Shown here piece after piece: positions 8,451 to 13,257 of a stretch of 14,328 bases of DNA. The notes under the pieces were generated by a model that had not been told where the DNA came from, did not search any database, and was given only the letters and a program-made list of their open reading frames with translations. Every line of letters starts with the position of its first letter. The stretch's first letter is position 1. Source of the DNA: an uncultured Arenimonas sp. Lineage in GTDB: Bacteria > Pseudomonadota > Gammaproteobacteria > Xanthomonadales > Xanthomonadaceae. The DNA lies in the NCBI GenBank assembly GCA_946885815.1, contig CAMPHE010000009.1, forward strand, positions 1 to 14,328, written 5' to 3'. Made by a program: the position numbers and the translations under genes.

Positions 8451-9005
8451 ATGATCCTGGCGCAGCTGCACCTGACCCTGCCGCCGTGGGTGCACGACGA
8501 AGTCGACGCGGACCGCTCGTACCCGGACGCGGACAGCCGCGTCGCGCTCGCGATCCATCTGTCGCGACGCAACGTGGAGCATCGCACCGGCGGGCCGTTC
8601 GGCGCCGCGGTGTTCCGCGACGATCGGCTCGTCGGCGTCGGCGTGAACCGGGTCGTGCCGCATGCGTGTTCGATCGCGCACGCCGAGACGCTGGCGCTCG
8701 CCACGAGCCAGCAGCGGCTGCAGAACTTCCGCCTGAACCTCGCCGGCGGCCACGTGACGCTGGCGACCTCGGCCCAGCCGTGCGCGATGTGCTACGGCGC
8801 ACTGGTATGGGCGGGCGTCGACGAACTGCTGATCGCCGCGACCGCCGACGACGTGCAGACGCTCGCCGGTTTCGACGAAGGCCCGCTGCCGGCCGACTGG
8901 ACCGGCGAACTCGAACGCCGCGGCATCGCCGTGCACCAGGGCCTGATGCGCGAGCACGCGCGCGACGTGCTGCGCGACTATGGCGAGTCCGGTGTCGTCT
9001 ACTGA
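8451..9005 (+). CDS. Zinc-dependent nucleoside/nucleobase deaminase (CDA fold)
   Basis: The 184-residue protein carries the cytidine deaminase-fold zinc site. HAE (H77-A78-E79) supplies one ligand and the catalytic glutamate, and PCAMC (P110 to C114) supplies two cysteine ligands. GGPFGAAV precedes them as in guanine deaminase and tRNA adenosine deaminase relatives. Members of the group hydrolytically deaminate guanine, cytosine, nucleosides or tRNA adenosine. The exact substrate cannot be read from the sequence. The roughly 30-residue N-terminal extension and the C-terminal helix (GLMREHARDVLRDYGESG) resemble GuaD-like nucleoside deaminases more than TadA. The start has GGAGG 7 nt upstream and lies 1 nt after the glnS stop. 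Its 3' end overlaps rlmM by 26 nt, suggesting a shared transcript with tRNA and rRNA functions. Confidence 0.9.
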   Translation: MILAQLHLTLPPWVHDEVDADRSYPDADSRVALAIHLSRRNVEHRTGGPFGAAVFRDDRLVGVGVNRVVPHACSIAHAETLALATSQQRLQNFRLNLAGGHVTLATSAQPCAMCYGALVWAGVDELLIAATADDVQTLAGFDEGPLPADWTGELERRGIAVHQGLMREHARDVLRDYGESGVVY

Positions 9006-10047
9006 CGGACTGCTCGGGTATTGCCGCGCCGGCTTCGAACCCGAGCTGGCCGCCGAACTCGGCGAGCGCGCCGCCGCCGCCGGATTCGCCGGCTATGCGA
9101 ACGCGCGGCGCGGCGACGGGTTCGTGCGCTTCCTCGGCGTCGACGACGCCCGCGCGCTGTCGACGGCGCAGCCGTGGTCGACGCTGGTGTTCGCGCGGCA
9201 GAAGCTGCGCCTGCTCGCCGACGTCGCCGGCATGGACACGAGCGACCGCATCGCGCCGATCATGGACGCGCTCGGCGGCCGCGGCCGCCACGGCGACGTC
9301 TGGGTCGAGCACCCCGACACCGACGACGGCAAGCCGCTGGCCGGGCTCGCCCGCGCGCTAGGCAACGCGCTGCGCCCCGCGCTGCGGCAGCGCGGCCTGC
9401 TCACGGACCGGGAAGACCCGCGCCTGCCGCGCCTGCACGTGCTGCTGCTCGCCGGCGACCACGCGCTGCTCGCCGCCGCCGATCCCGGCGACGCATCGCC
9501 GTGGCCGCTCGGCGTACCGCGGCTGCGTGCGCATGCCGACGCGCCGAGCCGCAGCGCGATGAAACTGGAGGAAGCGCTGCTGACGCTCCTCGACGCGCGC
9601 GAACGCGAGGCGCTGGTGAAGCCCGGCCTGACCGCCGCCGACCTCGGCGCCGCGCCCGGCGGCTGGAGCTGGGTGCTGGCGAAGCGGCATGTGCGCGTCG
9701 CGGCGATCGACAACGGCCCGCTCGCGCCGAGCGCGCTCGAGACCGGCGTGATCGAACACATCCGCGCCGACGGCTTCCACTGGCAGCCGCCGAAGACGGT
9801 GGACTGGCTCGTCTGCGACATGGTCGAGTCGCCGAAGAAGGTCGCCGCGCGGATGGCGACGTGGTTCCGCGAAGGCTGGTGCCGCCAGGCGATCTTCAAC
9901 CTGAAGCTGCCGATGAAGAAACGCTGGGACGAGACGCGCGACTGCCTCGAACTGTTCTCCACGCAGGCGGGCCGGCCCCTGACGATCCGCGCGAAGCAGC
10001 TCTACCACGACCGCGAGGAGATCACGGTATGCGCACTGCCGCGCTGA
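8980..10047 (+). CDS. rlmM: 23S rRNA (cytidine-2498 2'-O)-methyltransferase RlmM
   Basis: RlmM methylates the 2'-O of C2498 in 23S rRNA using S-adenosylmethionine. The 355-residue product starts with the THUMP-type N-terminal region (LLGYCRAGFEPELAAELGE). The Rossmann methyltransferase domain has the SAM loop DLGAAPGGW (D221 to W229) and AIDNGPLAPSALETG. Catalytic tetrad regions follow: CDMVESP (D280), FNLKLPMKKRW (K309), and LYHDREEITV near the C-terminus. These strings match E. coli RlmM almost word for word from memory. I chose the ATG at 8980, which overlaps the deaminase gene by 26 nt. A GTG at 8992 is possible, and neither has a strong ribosome binding site, so coupling is likely. The 3' end contains the start of the EF-hand gene. 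Confidence 0.96.
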   Translation: MASPVSSTDGLLGYCRAGFEPELAAELGERAAAAGFAGYANARRGDGFVRFLGVDDARALSTAQPWSTLVFARQKLRLLADVAGMDTSDRIAPIMDALGGRGRHGDVWVEHPDTDDGKPLAGLARALGNALRPALRQRGLLTDREDPRLPRLHVLLLAGDHALLAAADPGDASPWPLGVPRLRAHADAPSRSAMKLEEALLTLLDAREREALVKPGLTAADLGAAPGGWSWVLAKRHVRVAAIDNGPLAPSALETGVIEHIRADGFHWQPPKTVDWLVCDMVESPKKVAARMATWFREGWCRQAIFNLKLPMKKRWDETRDCLELFSTQAGRPLTIRAKQLYHDREEITVCALPR

Positions 10048-10367
10048 TGCTCGCGATCGCGATCGTGGCCGCCACGGCGACGGCCGCCGTCGACGCGCAG
10101 TCGACCGGCGACTGGTTCTCGCGCGTCGACACCGACGCCGACGGCCGTGTTTCGCTCGACGAGTTCCTCGCGAAGATGAGCTGGGCCTTCCGCCAGCGCG
10201 ACCGCGACGGCGACGGCGTGCTGCAGCCCTCGGAACAGCATGTGGCGAACGCTACTCCGATCACGATCGCCGATCACCGCGCGCGCTTCGCACGCCAGTT
10301 CGCCCGGCAGGACGCCGACGGGGACGGATTCCTGAGCCGGCGGGAACTGCTGGCGCCGCCGCGATGA
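10029..10367 (+). CDS. Small exported protein with three EF-hand calcium motifs
   Basis: The 112-residue product has a signal peptide (MRTAALMLAIAIVAATATAAVDA, residues 1 to about 23, with likely cleavage before QST). The mature domain contains three canonical 12-residue EF-hand loops at 34-45 (DTDADGRVSLDE), 58-69 (DRDGDGVLQPSE) and 95-106 (DADGDGFLSRRE). All have Asp at positions 1, 3 and 5, Gly at 6, and Glu at 12. It should bind calcium in the periplasm; whether it buffers or signals is unknown. The ATG lies inside rlmM (19-nt overlap, different frame). Its AGGAG ribosome binding site, 8 nt upstream, is made from the Glu-Glu codons of the conserved RlmM DREEITV motif. It is the last gene of the glnS operon and ends 7 nt from the convergent MAPEG gene. 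Confidence 0.92.
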   Translation: MRTAALMLAIAIVAATATAAVDAQSTGDWFSRVDTDADGRVSLDEFLAKMSWAFRQRDRDGDGVLQPSEQHVANATPITIADHRARFARQFARQDADGDGFLSRRELLAPPR

Positions 10368-10374
10368 GTGCGGA

Positions 10375-10776
10375 CTACGCCCCGCCGGACTGATGCTGCG
10401 CCACGTATCCGGCGATCGCGAACCCGGCCATCGCCACCATCAGCAGCAGCGTCAGCACCGTGCCGGCGAAGCGTCCGACGCTCGTGCCGGCATGCCGGCT
10501 CAGGCCCCACGCGTGCAGCAGGCGCGACAGCAGCAGCGTGATGCCGAAGCCGTGGATCCAGGCGTCGTCGTAGCCGTTGAGTTCCATGCCGCCGAGCAGC
10601 AGCAGCGCGAGCGGCAGGTATTCGACCGCGTTGGCGTGGACGCGGACGCGCTGCTGCAGCTCCGGCACGCCGCCGTCCCCGATCCCCACCCGGTGCCGCC
10701 ACCGGGCGGCGATCACGCGGCCGGCGAGCGCGAGGACGAGCAGCGTGCACAGCGCGGCATACAGCAGGGTGATCAT
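10375..10776 (-). CDS. MAPEG-family small membrane protein at the end of the ars operon
   Basis: The 133-residue protein is almost entirely hydrophobic, with about four predicted helices (near residues 3-23, 52-64, 73-88 and 103-126). It carries the MAPEG-family signature RVRVHANAVEYLPLALLLLG (residues 43-62). MAPEG proteins include microsomal glutathione transferases and leukotriene synthases; the bacterial members are mostly uncharacterised. The ATG overlaps the aquaporin stop by 4 nt (ATGA, 10773-10776), so it belongs to the arsenic operon by position. A glutathione- or thiol-linked role in handling trivalent arsenic would fit, but this is inference from context only. Its stop lies 7 nt from the convergent EF-hand gene. 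Confidence 0.9.
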   Translation of the reverse strand: MITLLYAALCTLLVLALAGRVIAARWRHRVGIGDGGVPELQQRVRVHANAVEYLPLALLLLGGMELNGYDDAWIHGFGITLLLSRLLHAWGLSRHAGTSVGRFAGTVLTLLLMVAMAGFAIAGYVAQHQSGGA

Positions 10777-11510
10777 GGGTCGGCTCCGTCGGGGGTGGCC
10801 ACGATCGTGGACGCCCCCGCCGTTCCGGGCAACGGGGACCGCGCCCACCATGCCCCGAGCCGGGCCCCGGCGAGACCGCCCGCGAGCTGTGCGAGCACGA
10901 ACGGCGCGACGTCCAGCGGCCGGATGCCGGAGAACGTGGTCGTCAGCGCACGCGCGAGGGTCACGGCCGGATTCGCGAACGACGTGCTCGCGGTGAACCA
11001 GTAGGCGGCGAAGATCCAGGCGGCGACCAGCGCCGGCACCGCCCGCGGCGCCCGCGCACCGCCGAGGCGGATCGCGAGCAGCAGGCCGGCCGTGGCCACG
11101 GCTTCCGCGAGCCACTGGCCGGCGCCGGTCCGCGCCCGCACGCCGGGCTGCCACACGACCAGATCGAACATCGCGTGCGCGAGCAGCACGCCGACGACGG
11201 CACCGGCGACCTGCGCCGCGACGTACGCCGCGGCCATCCTTCCCGGCAGTTCGCGTGCCCGCCATGCGACCAGCGTCACGGCCGGGTTGAAATGCGCGCC
11301 CGACGACGGCGCGAACAGCACGATCAGCACCCAAAGCCCGGCGGCGGTCGCCGCCGCGTTCGCCAGCAGCGCGAGTCCGGCGACGCCTGCGGACAGCGAT
11401 TCCCCCATCACGCCGGAGCCGACCACGATCGCGAGCAGCAGCGCGCTGCCCGCGAATTCCGCGGCGAGCGCGCGCACGCCGTCGCCGGGAAAGACGCGCG
11501 CGGTGCTCAC
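10773..11510 (-). CDS. Aquaporin/aquaglyceroporin-type channel, probable arsenite exit channel (AqpS-like)
   Basis: This 245-residue MIP-family membrane channel has six predicted transmembrane helices and two NPA half-helices, GAHFNPAVT (NPA at 75-77) and SFANPAVT (NPA at 180-182). After the second NPA, where water- and glycerol-type channels carry the selectivity-filter arginine (NPAR), this protein has Val183. The same type of change is, as I recall, reported for Sinorhizobium AqpS, which lets arsenite leave cells down its gradient. Between arsC and MAPEG in an ars operon, export of As(III) produced by the reductase is the likely role. The GTG start at 11510 overlaps the upstream stop by 4 nt (GTGA) and has no strong ribosome binding site, so translation is coupled. 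The long upstream extension of the frame is shadow of the arsC domain. Confidence 0.88.
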   Translation of the reverse strand: MSTARVFPGDGVRALAAEFAGSALLLAIVVGSGVMGESLSAGVAGLALLANAAATAAGLWVLIVLFAPSSGAHFNPAVTLVAWRARELPGRMAAAYVAAQVAGAVVGVLLAHAMFDLVVWQPGVRARTGAGQWLAEAVATAGLLLAIRLGGARAPRAVPALVAAWIFAAYWFTASTSFANPAVTLARALTTTFSGIRPLDVAPFVLAQLAGGLAGARLGAWWARSPLPGTAGASTIVATPDGADP

Positions 11511-12328
11511 GACGCCAGCAGCGCCCGGACGCGCGCCTCGATGTCGTCGCGTACCTCGCGGTAGCCGGCGTCGTCCATTTCGCGCGGATCGGCGAGCGCC
11601 CAGTCCTCGCGCCGACGCGCCGGCACCCACGGGCACGCGTCACCGCAGCCCATGGTCACCACCGCGTCGAATTCGAGTGCCGCCAGATCGTCGAGCGACT
11701 TGCTCGACTGGCCGGCCAGGTCGACACCGCGCTCGGCCATGAAGCGGATCGCCTTCGGATTGATGCGCCCCGACGGGCGCGAGCCGGCGCTGTACGCCTC
11801 GACGTCGTCGCCGCCGTGCAGGCGCGCGAAGGCCTCGGCCATCTGGCTGCGATTGGAATTCTCGACGCAGACGAACAGGAAACGCCGCGGCGCCGGCAGC
11901 GCCTTGCGCATCACGGTCGCGCTCGCCGGGCACAGCGACCGGACCTCGGCGCTGTCGCGCAGCGCGGCCGGCACCGCTTCGCGGTCGATCGGGCGGTAAC
12001 CGCGCGCAGCGAAGAACGGTGCCGCGGTGGTCGTCAGCAGCACGAGCTCGCCGATGCCGCCGCGGCGCGCGACGCGTTCGGCCGCGCGCAGCAGGGCGTC
12101 GCCGAGGCCGTGGCCGCGCCGGTCGGCGCGCACCGCGAGCGAGCGCAGCAGCGCCGCCTCGCCGTGCCGTTCGAGACCGACGACCCCGACGAGCGCGTCG
12201 TCCTCGCGGGCGACGAGGAAACGCAGCGGCGCGGTGGCGATGTCGTCCGTCGGCAGCGCGTTCGCGGCGAGCAGCGCCCCGATCGCCGCGCGGTCCGGCG
12301 CGGTGGCTTCGGCGATGGCGCTGGCCAT
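11507..12328 (-). CDS. Fusion of ArsN2-type GNAT acetyltransferase and LMW-phosphatase-type arsenate reductase
   Basis: One uninterrupted 273-residue frame joins two enzymes. Residues 1 to about 139 are a GNAT N-acetyltransferase with the acetyl-CoA loop RRGHGLG and the ArsN2-like ending LVLLTTTAAPFFAARGY...LCPASATVM. Residues 140-273 are an arsenate reductase of the low-molecular-weight tyrosine phosphatase fold. Its P-loop is VCVENSNRSQ (nucleophile C154, R160), with further redox cysteines C228 and C232 in TMGCGDACP and the acid loop ADP at D247. ArsC converts arsenate to arsenite; ArsN2 is a recurrent ars-operon acetyltransferase of uncertain substrate. An internal ATG at 11911 falls exactly at the domain junction and could start a free ArsC, but its ribosome binding site is poor. 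The start overlaps the arsI stop by one base (TGATG), and the stop overlaps the channel start by 4 nt. Confidence 0.9.
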   Translation of the reverse strand: MASAIAEATAPDRAAIGALLAANALPTDDIATAPLRFLVAREDDALVGVVGLERHGEAALLRSLAVRADRRGHGLGDALLRAAERVARRGGIGELVLLTTTAAPFFAARGYRPIDREAVPAALRDSAEVRSLCPASATVMRKALPAPRRFLFVCVENSNRSQMAEAFARLHGGDDVEAYSAGSRPSGRINPKAIRFMAERGVDLAGQSSKSLDDLAALEFDAVVTMGCGDACPWVPARRREDWALADPREMDDAGYREVRDDIEARVRALLAS

Positions 12329-12840
12329 CAGCAGCACGCCGATGCCGGGCCGCAGCAGGCCGCCTTCAGCGCCGCCTTGTCCGCCGGCGCGGACGCCGCG
12401 ACCGCTTCGGGCAGGGCCGTCGGCGCGGCGCACGCGGCGCCGCTGGCGCACGCGTCGTCACCGGCCGCGTAGTACGTCGTCGCCTCGCCATGCGTGTGGA
12501 ACGTTTCCCAGCGCAGGCCCTGCGGGTCTTCGGTCCACAGCTTGTCGGAACGCGCGTAGCAGCAGGTGGCGCCGGCTTCCGGCATCAGCGCGGCCTCGGC
12601 GGCGGCGAGCCGCGCACCGATCTGCGCGAGCCCGTCCGCATCGTCGACCTGCAGGCCGACATGATCGATGCCGGGCGCGCGGCCCTTCGTCGAGATCGCG
12701 AAGTTCACGCGCGGATCGTCGAGCATCCATTTCGCGTAGTCGCCGTGGACCACGGTCGGCTCGGCACCGAACAGCCCGCGATAGAAGGCGATGCTGGTGG
12801 GGAGGTCGGCGACGTTCAGGTGGACATGGAATCGGGTCAT
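12328..12840 (-). CDS. arsI: ArsI-type C-As lyase (VOC-fold, ArsI/CadI family)
   Basis: ArsI is an iron-dependent vicinal-oxygen-chelate dioxygenase that cleaves the carbon-arsenic bond of trivalent organoarsenicals such as MAs(III) and releases arsenite. The 170-residue product begins MTRFHVHLNVADLPTSIAFY and has GIDHVGLQV (H60), the vicinal cysteine pair ATCCYA (C93, C94) and WTEDPQGLRWETF (E112). H60 and E112 plus an N-terminal His (H5 or H7) are the likely metal ligands. The vicinal cysteines are the expected As(III)-binding site. A roughly 50-residue tail adds six more cysteines (131, 137, 162, 163, 169, 170), ending ACCGPASACC. The gene overlaps arsR by 4 nt (ATGA) and the acetyltransferase-ArsC gene by 1 nt. 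The CadI branch of the family is a less likely alternative given the ars context. Confidence 0.92.
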   Translation of the reverse strand: MTRFHVHLNVADLPTSIAFYRGLFGAEPTVVHGDYAKWMLDDPRVNFAISTKGRAPGIDHVGLQVDDADGLAQIGARLAAAEAALMPEAGATCCYARSDKLWTEDPQGLRWETFHTHGEATTYYAAGDDACASGAACAAPTALPEAVAASAPADKAALKAACCGPASACC

Positions 12841-13190
12841 CGGGGCTTGCTCCGGGTGGGTCCGCAGCCTGTCTTCGGGCCGCAGTCGAGGGAATCGCCG
12901 GCGTCGTCGCCGGCGCAGCAGTTGCGCATCAGGAATCCGACCAGCGCGTCGACCCGGCCGAATCCGGCCCGGACGTTGATGACCCGCCCTTCGCGCCGGT
13001 CGAGTACCAGGCCGGCGGCGCGCAGGACATGCAGGTGGGCGGTCAGCGTCGGCGCCGGCACGTCGAGCCGCTCGCGCAGCGCGCCTACGGGCAGGCCGCC
13101 CTGCCCCGCTTCGACGAGCAGGCGGAACGCGGCGAGCCGCGTCGGGTGGCTCAGGGCGGTAAGCACGGTGAGGGCGTCGTCGGATTCCAT
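12837..13190 (-). CDS. arsR: Arsenic-responsive repressor ArsR with C-terminal cysteine sensor
   Basis: The 117-residue protein is an ArsR/SmtB-family winged-helix repressor: ALSHPTRLAAFRLL (residues 12-25), recognition region PAPTLTAHLHVLRAAGL (45-61), and beta wing DRREGRVINV (64-73). The classic ELCVCDL metal site of plasmid-type ArsR is absent. Instead, cysteines cluster at the end: C91 and C92 in MRNCC, then C103 and C109. This resembles the Acidithiobacillus ferrooxidans ArsR arrangement (C95, C96, C102), which senses trivalent arsenic. It is the first gene of the operon and should repress its own promoter until As(III) or methylated As(III) binds. The ATG at 13190 has no ribosome binding site, and the promoter places the transcript start at or within about 3 nt of it, implying a leaderless mRNA. 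Confidence 0.95.
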   Translation of the reverse strand: MESDDALTVLTALSHPTRLAAFRLLVEAGQGGLPVGALRERLDVPAPTLTAHLHVLRAAGLVLDRREGRVINVRAGFGRVDALVGFLMRNCCAGDDAGDSLDCGPKTGCGPTRSKPR

Positions 13191-13192
13191 GG

Positions 13193-13221
13193 TTCGATAT
13201 TTTTAGAATTATCGAATAATT
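13193..13221. promoter_or_regulatory. ArsR operator (nested inverted repeats)
   Basis: TTCGATA (13193-13199), 10 nt, then TATCGAA (13210-13216) is a perfect inverted repeat. A second perfect repeat, AATTAT-CGA-ATAATT (13207-13221), overlaps it. Together they span the spacer and -10 of the arsR promoter, where ArsR-family repressors bind. The stretch is strongly AT-rich in a GC-rich neighbourhood. Which arm pair is the true operator cannot be decided by eye. Confidence 0.75.
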
Positions 13222-13226
13222 GTCAA
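13199..13226 (-). promoter_or_regulatory. ars operon promoter, apparently leaderless
   Basis: On the minus strand a consensus TTGACA (13226-13221) is followed, after 15-16 nt, by TAAAAA or AAAAAT (13205-13199). A start 6-9 nt downstream falls at 13193-13190, and the arsR ATG begins at 13190. The bases just before the ATG (ATATCGAACC) contain no Shine-Dalgarno sequence. The promoter is strong in its -35 and would be blocked by the overlapping operator. Confidence 0.7.
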
Positions 13227-13244
13227 GCACCGTTCGTCGGCGGG

Positions 13245-13256
13245 CGGTCCGGACCG
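13245..13256. other. 12-bp GC palindrome just after the phosphatase stop
   Basis: CGGTCCGGACCG is a perfect palindrome 1 nt past the phosphatase stop codon and 18 nt upstream of the arsR -35. It lacks a loop and a T-run, so it is at best a weak terminator. Chance is possible in such GC-rich sequence. Confidence 0.25.
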
Positions 13257-13257
13257 G

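Noticed and set aside
12837..13190. A classic ELCVCDL arsenic site in ArsR.
   Set aside because: The corresponding region reads LPVGALRERLDV with no cysteines.
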